DNA of 64,000 bases, taken from contig NZ_SNZF01000006.1 in the NCBI RefSeq assembly GCF_004363725.1, forward strand, positions 62,001 to 126,000, in the 5' to 3' direction. A model generated the notes under the pieces. That model saw nothing but the letters and a program-made list of their open reading frames with translations, was not told the DNA's origin and searched no databases. Shown in pieces: positions 34,801-43,817 of this stretch. Both the position numbers and the translations under genes were made by a program. Each line of letters begins with the position of its first letter. Position 1 is the first letter of the stretch. The DNA is from Aquamicrobium defluvii (GTDB lineage: Bacteria; Pseudomonadota; Alphaproteobacteria; Rhizobiales; Rhizobiaceae).

Positions 34801-35859
34801 TCAGTGCGCGGCAGGGGCTGCCGGCGAGCGCATCAGCATGCCGAACAGATCGCGCGGATCGTCCGGGTCGGCAATCAGGTCGAGGAATTCGAGCGCAGCG
34901 CCGCCGACCGTCAGATCGTAGACATAGCGCAGCGCCGAAAAATCCTCGATGGCGAACCCTACCGAGTCGAACAGGGTGATCTGGCGTTCGTCGCGCCGGC
35001 CGATGGCATGGCCTTCTATAACGTCCCACAGTTCGGTTACGGCATGGTCTTCCGGCAGTTGCTGGATTTCGCCCTCGATGCGCGTCTGCGGGGGAAATTC
35101 CACGAAGATATCGGAGCGCAACAGAATGTCCCGGTGGATCTCGGTCTTGCCGGGGCAATCGCCGCCCACCGCGTTGATGTGCACGCCGGGGCCGACCATG
35201 TTGTCTGTGAGGATCGTGGCATATTGCTTGTCCGCGGTGGCGGTGGTGATGATCGCGGCCCCCTCGACCGCCTCGGCCGCCGCATCGCAAATCTCGATCG
35301 ATGCAAAACCCTGACGGGCGAGGTTGCCGGCGCATTTGCGCGACGCTGCCGGGTCGATGTCGTAAAGGCGCAGCCTGTCGACGCCCAGCAGCGCCTTGAA
35401 GGCAAGGGCCTGGAATTCGGACTGCGCGCCATTGCCGATCACCGCCATGGTCCTCGCACCTTTCGGCGCAAGATATTTGCCGGCGACGGCCGACATGGCG
35501 GCGGTGCGCAGGGCAGTCAGCATGGTCATTTCAGACAGAAGCACAGGATAGCCGGTCGAGACATGCGACAGCAACCCGAAGGCAGTCACGGTCTGAAGCC
35601 CTTCACGCGTGTTCTTCGGATGGCCATTGACATATTTGAAGCCGTAGAGCGTGCCGTCGCTGGTGGGCATCAGCTCGATGACGCCGTCGACGCTGTGAGA
35701 GGCGATGCGCGGCGTCTTGTCAAAGCTCTGCCAGCGGCGGAAATCCTCCTCGATGTAGCCGGCCAGTTCGGTGAGAAAGCGCTCTATCCCCACCGAATGC
35801 ACCAGTCGCATCATGCGGTCGACGCTGACAAACGGCACGACATTCAGTTGCTTTTCCAT
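34801..35859 (-). CDS. ocd: Ornithine cyclodeaminase
   Basis: 352 aa mu-crystallin-family enzyme converting ornithine to proline and ammonia with NAD+. Visible are YGFKYVNGHPKNT in the substrate region, LRTAAMSAVAGKYLAPK, the Rossmann motif MAVIGNGAQSEFQA and the conserved HINAVGGDCPGKTE with the catalytic Asp. Full-length for the family. Its ATG abuts the arginase stop (35859/35860), so arginase and cyclodeaminase are made from one transcript and together convert arginine to proline plus urea and ammonia. Confidence 0.94.
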   Translation of the reverse strand: MEKQLNVVPFVSVDRMMRLVHSVGIERFLTELAGYIEEDFRRWQSFDKTPRIASHSVDGVIELMPTSDGTLYGFKYVNGHPKNTREGLQTVTAFGLLSHVSTGYPVLLSEMTMLTALRTAAMSAVAGKYLAPKGARTMAVIGNGAQSEFQALAFKALLGVDRLRLYDIDPAASRKCAGNLARQGFASIEICDAAAEAVEGAAIITTATADKQYATILTDNMVGPGVHINAVGGDCPGKTEIHRDILLRSDIFVEFPPQTRIEGEIQQLPEDHAVTELWDVIEGHAIGRRDERQITLFDSVGFAIEDFSALRYVYDLTVGGAALEFLDLIADPDDPRDLFGMLMRSPAAPAAH

Positions 35860-36789
35860 TCAGGCGGCCCTCCTCCTGCCCGTTATCGTCTTGCCGAGCA
35901 GGCTGCCCACCAGTTCGATGGCGAGGCCTGCCGTGCGGCCACGCTCGTCGAGCGTGGGATTCAGTTCAACCACGTCCAAGCTGGTGACCAGCCCGCTTTC
36001 GTGAAGCATTTCCATGGCCAGATGCGCCTCGCGGAAGGTTGCGCCGCCCTGAACCGGCGTGCCGACGCCCGGCGCCAGCGGCGGGTCGAGGAAATCCACA
36101 TCGAACGAGACATGCAGCAGCCCGTTCGCCGCACGCACCTCGTCGAGGAACGATTCCAGCAAGGGGCCGATGCCCTTGCGGTCGATGGCGCTCATGTCAT
36201 ATGCGCGCACGGGGGAGCCAGCCAGCGCCTCGCGCTCCGCCTTGTCCACGCTGCGCAGTCCCAGGATGCAGACGCGCTCCGGCGCCAGCGGGGCGGGGAG
36301 CGGCGGGAAGTAATTTTCGAAGCCGGGCAGGCCGCACAGATAGGCGAGCGGCACGCCGTGCAGGTTGCCGCTGGTGGTGGTGTCCAGCGTGTGGAAATCA
36401 GAGTGAGCGTCCATCCACAGCACGAACAGCGGACGGCCCTGCTCGGCGGCGCGGCGGGCCAGACCCGACACGGAGCCGGCCGAGATGCTGTGGTCGCCGC
36501 CGAGGAATATCGGGAAGCCATCCGCGCCCGCCTCATAGGCAACCGCGGCGGTCGCCTCGATCCAGGCGCTGATTTCGGGCAGGAATTTCAAATGGTTGGG
36601 ATGATCCGGGACACAACGCGGCTGCGGCCCCGGAACGGGGCCGAGGTCAACCACCTCATGGCCGAGGTCGCGCAGGGCAGCGGCAAGCCCCGCTCCTTTC
36701 AACGCCTCCGGACCGAGCGCGCATCCGGGAACGGGCTGTCCCTGCTCGACCGGTACGGAAATCAGCTTGCAGTTCATGGCCGCCCTCAT
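35860..36789 (-). CDS. rocF: Arginase
   Basis: 309 aa. The two manganese-binding motifs are visible: WMDAHSDFH and SFDVDFLDP, with GGDHS before them. Hydrolyses arginine to ornithine and urea. The start at 36789 has GGGGAGAAGG upstream; an ATG four codons later is an alternative. It is the first gene of the pair with ocd and is divergent from an Lrp-type regulator 122 bp away, which probably induces it with arginine or ornithine. Confidence 0.94.
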   Translation of the reverse strand: MRAAMNCKLISVPVEQGQPVPGCALGPEALKGAGLAAALRDLGHEVVDLGPVPGPQPRCVPDHPNHLKFLPEISAWIEATAAVAYEAGADGFPIFLGGDHSISAGSVSGLARRAAEQGRPLFVLWMDAHSDFHTLDTTTSGNLHGVPLAYLCGLPGFENYFPPLPAPLAPERVCILGLRSVDKAEREALAGSPVRAYDMSAIDRKGIGPLLESFLDEVRAANGLLHVSFDVDFLDPPLAPGVGTPVQGGATFREAHLAMEMLHESGLVTSLDVVELNPTLDERGRTAGLAIELVGSLLGKTITGRRRAA

Positions 36790-36911
36790 TGTCGCCTTCT
36801 CCCCGTCAAGAAGACCCAATTTTCGCGGCATCCGGAAGCAACCAGATTGCCTAATCCGGCCGCAGGACTTACCATAATGGCAAGGCATATCGATCAGATT
36901 GGACAGCGGAA

Positions 36912-37349
36912 ATGGACGCGACAGACCAGCGCCTCATCACCATACTGCGTCATGACGGGCGATGCAGCCTTTCCGACCTCGCCGCCGAACTCGGCATCAC
37001 CCGCGCCACCGTACGGGCGCGGCTGGAACGGCTGAAAAAAACCGGCGAGATCATCGGCTTCACCGTCATCCTGCGTTCCGACGCCATCGACCTGCCGGTG
37101 CGCGGCATCATGATGATCGAGGTCGGCGGCCGCAGCGCCGACTCCGTGATCGGAGCACTGAACGGATTCCCGGAGGTGAGCTCCATCCACACCACCAACG
37201 GAAAATGGGATCTGGTGGTGGAACTGGGAACGTCCGACCTGATCGAGTTCGATCAGGTGCTGCGGCGCATCCGGCTGATACCGGGAATCACGAATTCCGA
37301 AACCAGCCTGCTGCTGGCCACGCCGCGCAGCGTCAGGGCGCGGCTTTAA
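36912..37349 (+). CDS. Lrp/AsnC-family regulator of arginine catabolism
   Basis: 145 aa. N-terminal HTH (MDATDQRLITILRHDGR, LAAELGITRATVRARLERLKKTG) and the C-terminal RAM/ASNC ligand-binding domain (~65-145). Divergent from the arginase-cyclodeaminase operon, the common place for an ArgR/PutR-like Lrp activator. GGA with weak spacing lies upstream. Which amino acid it senses is inferred, not shown. Confidence 0.88.
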   Translation: MDATDQRLITILRHDGRCSLSDLAAELGITRATVRARLERLKKTGEIIGFTVILRSDAIDLPVRGIMMIEVGGRSADSVIGALNGFPEVSSIHTTNGKWDLVVELGTSDLIEFDQVLRRIRLIPGITNSETSLLLATPRSVRARL

Positions 37350-37356
37350 AAAGGAG

Positions 37357-38835
37357 TCAGGGCGCGCCGCCGCGAAGGGAGTGAAGCTTCACGGTCAGGC
37401 GCTTCGGCATGACCAGCGACAAGGCGTGCAGGAACTCGCTTCTGGCGATCAGGGCGAGCGCGCCCACATAGACCGCTGCGCCCACCGACACCAGAATCGC
37501 CAGTGAAAGGACGGGAGCGAAGCCGGCTGGCAGCACCGCGCGAACGAGCAGCACGGCGAGCAGCATGGCAATACCGGCTTCTATGGGAGCGCGCATGATG
37601 CGAAGATGCTCGTGCCGGCCGACGCCCGTCATCTGGCCCGCCGCGATGAAGGCCAGCGGGCTGAGCAGCACGGCCCTCAGCAGCATGGCGCAGGCGATGG
37701 CGACGATGCCGAAGGACGCGGCGGCTACGATGACGGCCATGTTGGCCACGGTGTGCACCACCTGTATGCGGAACCAGACGCCGGGCCGGCCGCCGCCCTG
37801 CACCACGGATCGCTGCACCCCGCTGATCGCCCCCAGCATTCCCATGAACACGAAGGCGTACATCACCGGGGCCGCATCGAGCCATTTCTCGCCGAACAGC
37901 ACACGAATGGAGAGGTCGCCCACCGCCAGCAGGCCGAGATTCATCGGAACGGCCATGATCATGGCCAGCGACAGGGTCTGCACATAGGCGGAGCGCAGCC
38001 GCTCGACATTGCCCTGGATGGAGGCGATCAGCGGCGTGGTGACGCTGATCGACGGCCCGATGATGGCGTCCGTCATGAGGTCGTTGAGCCGGCGTCCGAT
38101 GGAGTAGAGGCCGAGCGCATGCGGCCCCAGCAGGGAGCCGATGATGCCCCTGTCGATCTGCGAATTGGCGACATCGAGACCCTGCTGCCCGAACATGACC
38201 AGCAGGGTCGAGCGCGCGGCTCCGACGGCGCGTGGCGACACCCGCCACAGCGGCGTCCAGCCGGCGCAGTACCAGTTCAGGACGCAGGTGATGCAGTGAT
38301 AGATGAGGGCCGTCATGACGGCGCTGAGGGCACCGTAGCCCTGAAGCGCCATGACCACGGTGACCGGGGCGAGCGCCAGCGACAGCACTCCCGTCTGCAT
38401 GCCGATGCGGGCGAGGTCCCGCTTCACGATACGGATCGCGCCCGGAACGCCGCCGATGCCGTTGGCGAGGATGGAGCCGGCCACGACCCACATCAGCGTT
38501 TCGAATTCGGGCGTGTCGAGAATGCGGGCGGCCGGGGCGGCTGCCAGCGCGCATCCGGCGGCGACGATGACGGACAGGCCGAGGCTCAGCCAGAACATCG
38601 CCGATACGGCGTCGCGCCCGAGGTCCTGCCGCACGATCAGCGTTTCACGAAATGCGGCGGTCGTCACCAGCGTGCCGATGAAGAAGACGACCGTCGAAAG
38701 GGTCATCAGGCCGAACTGGTAGATTTCGAGGATGCGGGCGAGGAAAACGGCGAGCAGGAACGCCGTCACCATGTTGACCACCTGCGACCCCACCAGCCAA
38801 TAGGCGCCCAACCTCGCCTGCTGCTTCAGCACCAT
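37357..38835 (-). CDS. Polysaccharide flippase, Wzx/ExoT-like
   Basis: 492 aa, about twelve to fourteen membrane segments. Starts MVLKQQARLGAYWLVGSQ with a GGGGGAAAG site; motifs include QFGLMTLSTVVFFIGTLVTTAAFRETLIVRQ in parts, and DRGIIGSLLGPHALGLYSIGRRLNDLMTDAI, typical of the polysaccharide-transport (Wzx/WzxC) family. It flips lipid-linked repeat units across the inner membrane. Convergent with the Lrp gene (stops seven bases apart), it marks the left border of the polysaccharide locus, and is divergent from the nucleotidyltransferase gene at 39087. Confidence 0.9.
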   Translation of the reverse strand: MVLKQQARLGAYWLVGSQVVNMVTAFLLAVFLARILEIYQFGLMTLSTVVFFIGTLVTTAAFRETLIVRQDLGRDAVSAMFWLSLGLSVIVAAGCALAAAPAARILDTPEFETLMWVVAGSILANGIGGVPGAIRIVKRDLARIGMQTGVLSLALAPVTVVMALQGYGALSAVMTALIYHCITCVLNWYCAGWTPLWRVSPRAVGAARSTLLVMFGQQGLDVANSQIDRGIIGSLLGPHALGLYSIGRRLNDLMTDAIIGPSISVTTPLIASIQGNVERLRSAYVQTLSLAMIMAVPMNLGLLAVGDLSIRVLFGEKWLDAAPVMYAFVFMGMLGAISGVQRSVVQGGGRPGVWFRIQVVHTVANMAVIVAAASFGIVAIACAMLLRAVLLSPLAFIAAGQMTGVGRHEHLRIMRAPIEAGIAMLLAVLLVRAVLPAGFAPVLSLAILVSVGAAVYVGALALIARSEFLHALSLVMPKRLTVKLHSLRGGAP

Positions 38836-39086
38836 TGCGGCTTTCCCCCATCGCTGGCGCACGGCCGGACATTTGCCCGACCGGACTTGCGGAGCACCGG
38901 CAAGAATGCGGCCGCCGGCGGCGCAATGGCAAGCGATCAGCCGAGGTAGCAAGTCAACAGCTTGGCGAGGGGGCTACCCCTTATTGTTGCGTTGATGCTT
39001 CGTGGAGAGGCGCGGAAGCTGATCGTGCAGACCAGCATCCGCCGACCGCGCAACCCGCTGCCGGCAAACCACGGGGGGTACGTGGC

Positions 39087-40367
39087 ATGGCTGTCAGGCA
39101 GGCAGTCTTCCTCGTCGGGGGCAAGGGAACGCGTCTCGGTACGGTGACGGCCGCCACGCCGAAGCCGTTGCTTCCGATCACGCCGGACATGCTGCTCATC
39201 GATCTGCTGATCGAGGAGGCGGTGCGCCACGGCTTCACCGACATCGTGCTTCTGGCCGGCCATCTGGGCGACAGCGTCGAGCGCCTCTATCACGGACGCC
39301 GGATCAGGGAGGCGACCGTCCGCGTGATCCGCGAGCCGGAGCCGGCGGGCACCGGCGGCGCGCTGCGCCACGCCGCAGGCATCCTCGACCCATGGTTCCT
39401 GCTGGCGAACGGCGATTCCTGGTTCGACATCAACCTGCGCGCCCTGACGCTCGCGCCGCCGCGAGCCGGCCTTGCGCGCATCGCCCTGCGCCCGATGGCG
39501 GACACGGCGCGCTACGGCTCGGTCGAGCTGCACGGCAGGCGTATCACCGCCTTCACCGAAAAGAAGGCCGCCGCCGGATCGGGGCCCGTTCCGGGGCTCA
39601 TCAATGGCGGGCTCTATCTGCTCAGGCGCGCGATTCTCGACCGTATCGCCGGCCCCTGCTCCATCGAGCAGGACGTGTTTCCGGCCCTTGTGCGACAAGG
39701 CGCCGTCGAGGGCCGGGTGTTCGACGGCTATTTCCTCGACATCGGCCTGCCGGAAACTCTGGCGCAGGCGCGGCGCGAGCTGCCCATGAGGCTGGCGCGC
39801 CCCGCCGCCTTCCTCGACCGCGACGGCGTGCTCAACATCGACCACGGCTACACCCACCGGCCCGAGCAGCTGCGGTGGATGGAAGGCGCGCGCGAAGCCG
39901 TGCTCGCCCTCAACGAGGCGGGCTATCTTGTGTTCGTGGTCACCAATCAGGCCGGCGTCGCCCATGGCTTCTACCACGAGGCGGACGTGCATGCCTTCCA
40001 CGCGCGCATGCAGGCGGAACTGGCCGACATGGGCGCTCATATCGACGCCTTCTACCATTGCCCCTTCCATCCGGACGCAACGATCCGCCGGTACAGGCAT
40101 CCCTCGCATCCCGACCGCAAGCCCAATCCGGGCATGCTGCTGAAGGCGCAGCGCGAATGGCGCATCCGCGACCGCGGCAGCTTCCTCATCGGCGACCGGG
40201 AAAGCGACATCGAGGCCGCGAACCGGGCCGGCATACCGGCCATGCTGTTCGACGGCACCAACCTGCTCGCCACGGTGCGGCAGGCGCTGGCCGCCGTCCG
40301 CCCGGCCCCGGGCGCGCCGACGCCGATACCGATTTCCATCGAAACTCCAGCCATGCAGGCAGGTTGA
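39087..40367 (+). CDS. Bifunctional sugar nucleotidyltransferase / HAD phosphatase (HddC-GmhB-like)
   Basis: 426 aa. Residues ~1-235: nucleotidyltransferase with LVGGKGTRLGTVTAATPKPL and ANGDSWFDIN. Residues ~245-400: HAD phosphatase with FLDRDGVLNIDHGY, VTNQAGVAHG, DRKPNPGML and IGDRESDIEAA, resembling heptose-1,7-bisphosphate phosphatase GmhB. Of GmhB's zinc-loop C-P-H...C-D-C ligands only the first Cys remains (HCPFHP, then HPSHPDRKP), so the zinc site looks lost. Fused HddC/GmhB enzymes make GDP-D-glycero-D-manno-heptose; with the GHMP kinase at 42778 that route is plausible. GGGGGG precedes the ATG. Confidence 0.87.
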   Translation: MAVRQAVFLVGGKGTRLGTVTAATPKPLLPITPDMLLIDLLIEEAVRHGFTDIVLLAGHLGDSVERLYHGRRIREATVRVIREPEPAGTGGALRHAAGILDPWFLLANGDSWFDINLRALTLAPPRAGLARIALRPMADTARYGSVELHGRRITAFTEKKAAAGSGPVPGLINGGLYLLRRAILDRIAGPCSIEQDVFPALVRQGAVEGRVFDGYFLDIGLPETLAQARRELPMRLARPAAFLDRDGVLNIDHGYTHRPEQLRWMEGAREAVLALNEAGYLVFVVTNQAGVAHGFYHEADVHAFHARMQAELADMGAHIDAFYHCPFHPDATIRRYRHPSHPDRKPNPGMLLKAQREWRIRDRGSFLIGDRESDIEAANRAGIPAMLFDGTNLLATVRQALAAVRPAPGAPTPIPISIETPAMQAG

Positions 40368-40369
40368 CC

Positions 40370-41593
40370 ATGCCGTATCTCACAGCCACGCGCCAGAAAA
40401 TCGCCATCGATCACGGATGGCAGGCCGATACCGCCGTCCAGCGGGCCAGCCGGTGGCTGCTCGATTGCGCCATTCCGCTGTGGGCCGCAAACGGGGTCGA
40501 CCGCAAGCGCGGCGGCTATGTCGAGCAGATGGCCTTCGACGCGTCGGCGCGGCCGGTCGACTTCAAGCGTACGCGGGTGATCGGGCGGCAGATCTACGTC
40601 TTCAGCCATGCGGCCCTGCTCGGCCAGAAAGACGCGCTCGAATGCGCCCGCTTCGGCCACGATTTCCTCACCCGCAATGCGTGGCTCGGGCCGGACGGCG
40701 GCTGGGCGCGGCTGCTCACCCCCGACGGGCGCGTGAAGGATGCGACGCCCGACCTCTACGACCTCGCCTTCATCCTCTACGCCTTCGGCTGGTATCGGCG
40801 CGCTTCCGGGGACGAGACCGTCGACCAATGGGCGCTCAGCACGCTCGACTTCATCGAGACGCATATGCGCCATCCGGGCGGGCAGGGTTTTCTGGTCGAG
40901 AAGCCGGCCTCCGGCGCGCGGCTCCAGAACCCGCACATGCATCTTCTGGAAGCCGCCCTGATCAATCTCGAAGCCAGCGGCGACGCGCGCTTCCGCCGCC
41001 TCGCCGACGAGATCGTCGAACTGTTCGCAACGCGCTTCTTCGATCCTCGCACCTCGACGCTGGGCGAACAGTTCGACGAGCGGTGGAACCGGCTGCGCAA
41101 TGCCGCGGGGCGCGCCATCGAGCCCGGCCACCAGTTCGAATGGGCGTGGATACTGGCGCGCTACCAGCGCCTTACCGGCCGCGACATGCGGCCCTTCGTG
41201 GAGGGGCTGACATGGTTTGCCGAGACCCATGGCGTGGAGCACGGCGACTGGCTGGCCCTGAACACGGTTCGCGACGACGGCGTCGTCCTCGATGCCGGCT
41301 CGCGCGTGTGGCCCAACACCGAGCGCATACAGGCGGGGGTGGCCATGTTCGAACTGTTCGGCATCGACCCGCGCCCGGTGTTCGCCAGCAGCACGCGCGT
41401 GCTGTTCGACCATTTCCTCGATCGGGGCCATTCCCCCGACCGCAAACTGGCCGGAACGTGGATGGACCGGATCGACGCGGAGCGGCGGCCGGTGACGGAC
41501 CATGTGCCCGCCTCCACACTCTACCACCTGACGATCGCCTTCGCGGAAATGATCAGGATCGCGCCGGAGGTGGAGGACGCCTTTCCATCGTGA
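40370..41593 (+). CDS. AGE-family epimerase/isomerase
   Basis: 407 aa (alpha/alpha)6-barrel of the N-acylglucosamine 2-epimerase / mannose isomerase family. Family residues are in GGYVEQM, NPHMHLLEA (Asn187 to Ala195), EPGHQFEWAW with the catalytic His, and RVWPNTERIQA. Begins two bases after the stop of the nucleotidyltransferase, in one operon. The substrate could be a sugar or sugar phosphate in the heptose/mannose set. A second AGE domain with the same motif order is fused to the guanylyltransferase at 59047. Confidence 0.88.
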   Translation: MPYLTATRQKIAIDHGWQADTAVQRASRWLLDCAIPLWAANGVDRKRGGYVEQMAFDASARPVDFKRTRVIGRQIYVFSHAALLGQKDALECARFGHDFLTRNAWLGPDGGWARLLTPDGRVKDATPDLYDLAFILYAFGWYRRASGDETVDQWALSTLDFIETHMRHPGGQGFLVEKPASGARLQNPHMHLLEAALINLEASGDARFRRLADEIVELFATRFFDPRTSTLGEQFDERWNRLRNAAGRAIEPGHQFEWAWILARYQRLTGRDMRPFVEGLTWFAETHGVEHGDWLALNTVRDDGVVLDAGSRVWPNTERIQAGVAMFELFGIDPRPVFASSTRVLFDHFLDRGHSPDRKLAGTWMDRIDAERRPVTDHVPASTLYHLTIAFAEMIRIAPEVEDAFPS

Positions 41594-41634
41594 GGGGTCC
41601 ATCGTGACGGGTCCAGCGTGACGGGCCCTTCGTG
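41589..41634. repeat. Three tandem 14-bp repeats over the stop of the AGE gene
   Basis: Units at 41589-41602, 41603-41616 and 41617-41630 follow CGTGA(c/g)GGG(t/c)CC, then a partial CGTGACAC. The first copy contains the AGE stop codon TGA. Each copy carries a TGA in the same phase relative to the unit, so slippage would not lengthen the protein. They lie between the AGE and SDR genes; function unknown. Confidence 0.7.
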
Positions 41635-41675
41635 ACACAGGGACAGCTTTTTTTCTTTTCACGAATTGTCGGGGG

Positions 41676-42614
41676 ATGACGATGCACATACTGGTTACCG
41701 GCGGGGCCGGCTATATCGGCTCGGTTCTGGTCCCGACACTGCTGGAGCACGGGCATGGCGTGACCGTGCTCGACACCTTCGAGCGCGGCACCACCGAGCT
41801 TGCCTCCTGCTGCCGCCATGCGGGCTTCGAGCCGGTTCGCGGCGACGCGCGCGACGAGCGCCTTCTGGACGAGCTGGTGCCCAGGGCCGACGCGGTGATC
41901 CCGCTCGCCGCCCTTGTCGGCGCGCCGCTGTGCAAGCAGGACCCGATCACCGCCACGACCCTGAACCGGGATGCGGTGGTGGCGCTGACGAAACGCGCCT
42001 CGCCGGCGCAGATGATCGTCTACCCCACCACCAATTCCGGCTACGGCATCGGCGAAAAGGGCATTTTCTGCACCGAGGAAACGCCGCTCAACCCGATCTC
42101 GCTCTACGGCACCACCAAGGTGGAGGCCGAGGCAGCGGTGCTGGAGAACGCGCAAGGGGTGACGCTGCGGCTGGCGACGGTGTTCGGCATGTCGCCGCGC
42201 ATGCGCATCGACCTCTTGGTCAACGACTTCACATGGCGGGCCGTGACCGACCGCGCCGTCGTCATCTTCGAGGGCCATTTCAAGCGCAACTACATCCATG
42301 TGCGCGACGTGGTGAAGGGGTTCGAGCACGCGCTGGCCAATTTCGACGCCATGCGCGGCCAGCCCTACAATCTGGGCCTGTCCAGCGCCAATCTCTCCAA
42401 GCTGGAACTGTGCGAGCGCATAAGGGCGCATGTGCCGCAATTCGTCTATCTGGAAGCGCCCATCGGCGAGGACCCGGACAAGCGCGACTACATCGTTTCC
42501 AACGAGAAGCTGGAGCGCACCGGCTGGATGCCGGACTGGAGCCTCGACGACGGCATCGGGGAACTCATCCGCGGCTACAGGATGATCCGCAACTCGCGCT
42601 ACGCGAATGTGTAG
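41676..42614 (+). CDS. Extended SDR, nucleotide-sugar epimerase/dehydratase
   Basis: 312 aa. GGAGYIG NAD-binding motif at residues 9-15, TTNSGYGIG, and the active-site YGTTK. The NDFTWRAVTDRAVVIFEGHFKRNYIHVRDVV portion (in its parts) is typical for GDP- or UDP-sugar epimerases/dehydratases of this family. The second Met is an alternative start. In the same direction as the HddC-like fusion, AGE, kinase and aminotransferase genes. Exact sugar specificity cannot be read; a heptose or mannose derivative is suggested by context. Confidence 0.87.
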   Translation: MTMHILVTGGAGYIGSVLVPTLLEHGHGVTVLDTFERGTTELASCCRHAGFEPVRGDARDERLLDELVPRADAVIPLAALVGAPLCKQDPITATTLNRDAVVALTKRASPAQMIVYPTTNSGYGIGEKGIFCTEETPLNPISLYGTTKVEAEAAVLENAQGVTLRLATVFGMSPRMRIDLLVNDFTWRAVTDRAVVIFEGHFKRNYIHVRDVVKGFEHALANFDAMRGQPYNLGLSSANLSKLELCERIRAHVPQFVYLEAPIGEDPDKRDYIVSNEKLERTGWMPDWSLDDGIGELIRGYRMIRNSRYANV

Positions 42615-42777
42615 TACCCGCGAATACGCCCGAAGGCCGGACGCTCCCCCAAAGAGGGTAGCCCGACCGCCGAACGCCCGGTTTGCGCGGCGAAACGCCC
42701 ACGGAAATACTGGTTACGGCCCGAAGGCCATCGCCTGCCGGACCGATTGCTGAATCTCTGGCATTGGGGGCATATCC

Positions 42778-43815
42778 ATGATCATCGTCAGAAGTCCCTT
42801 GCGGGTGTCCTTCTTCGGCGGCGGCACCGATCATCCGACCTGGTTCAACCGGCCCGAGCCGGGAGCCGTGCTTTCCACCACCATCAACAAGTACATCTAT
42901 GTGCAGCTGCGGCGGCTGCCGGCCGTGTTCGACTTCAACTACCGGGTCGCGTGGGGCATGCTGGAGGAAGTGCGCTGCATGAACGAAATCCGCCATCCGG
43001 TGGTGCGTGAGGTGCTCAAGCACTACGGTGCTGCCGACGACAGCGGCTATGAGGTGATCTACAACGCCGACCTGCCCTCGCAGACCGGCCTCGGCTCCTC
43101 CTCCGCCTTCACCGTCTCCCTGCTGCACGCCTATTTCGGCAATCTCGGCCGGCTGAGCCCCAAGCATGTGCTGGCCCGCGAGGCGATCTTCGTGGAGCAG
43201 GAACTGCTGAAGGAGACCGTCGGCTGCCAGGACCAGATCGCGGCCGCCCATGGCGGGCTCAACCGCATCGACTTCAGCCCCGGCGGCGATCATCGGGTGC
43301 GCCCGGTCAACATCACGCCGGCGCGGCGCGCGCTGCTGGAAGATTCGCTGATGATGTTCTTCACCGGCTTCACCCGCTCCGCCGACGCCATCGAGAAGAA
43401 GAAGGTGGCCCGCTTCGATGACCGCGCGCGCGAGCTGCGCGCCATGTACGACATGGTGGCCGAGGGCGAGCGCATCCTGACCGATCCGAACTGCCCGCTC
43501 ACGGAGTTCGGGCGGCTGCTGCACCACGCATGGATGGAGAAGCGCAAGCTCGACAGCTCCGTCTCCAACCCGACCATCGACGGCTGCTACGATGCCGCAC
43601 GCAAGGCGGGCGCGCTGGGCGGCAAGCTGCTGGGCGCCGGCGGCGGCGGCTTCCTTTTGATGTTCGTGCCGCCGGAGGCGCGCGCATCCGTGCTTTCGGC
43701 GCTGGCCAGCCTCACCTTCGTTCCGTTCCGGATGGAGCACGACGGCACATCGGTGGTTCTCTACAACCCCGACCTGACGTCGAATTATCTTACCTCGGCG
43801 GCAAGGGTGTCGTAG
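42778..43815 (+). CDS. GHMP sugar kinase, HddA-like (D-glycero-D-manno-heptose 7-phosphate kinase)
   Basis: 345 aa. Motif 1 VRSPLRVSFFGGGTDHP, motif 2 LPSQTGLGSSSAFTVSLLHA and motif 3 GALGGKLLGAGGGGFLL are the GHMP set; SFFGGGTDHP is the heptokinase/fucokinase type. HddA phosphorylates heptose 7-phosphate at C1 for the HddC guanylyltransferase, which is fused to a phosphatase at 39087. The ATG is preceded by GGGGGC. It is three bases from the start of the next gene and clearly in one operon. Confidence 0.9.
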   Translation: MIIVRSPLRVSFFGGGTDHPTWFNRPEPGAVLSTTINKYIYVQLRRLPAVFDFNYRVAWGMLEEVRCMNEIRHPVVREVLKHYGAADDSGYEVIYNADLPSQTGLGSSSAFTVSLLHAYFGNLGRLSPKHVLAREAIFVEQELLKETVGCQDQIAAAHGGLNRIDFSPGGDHRVRPVNITPARRALLEDSLMMFFTGFTRSADAIEKKKVARFDDRARELRAMYDMVAEGERILTDPNCPLTEFGRLLHHAWMEKRKLDSSVSNPTIDGCYDAARKAGALGGKLLGAGGGGFLLMFVPPEARASVLSALASLTFVPFRMEHDGTSVVLYNPDLTSNYLTSAARVS

Positions 43816-43817
43816 CC

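Noticed and set aside
34609..37035. Plus-strand frame of 808 codons opposite ocd and arginase
   Set aside because: Arginase and cyclodeaminase motifs are complete on the minus strand; the opposite frame shows no family.
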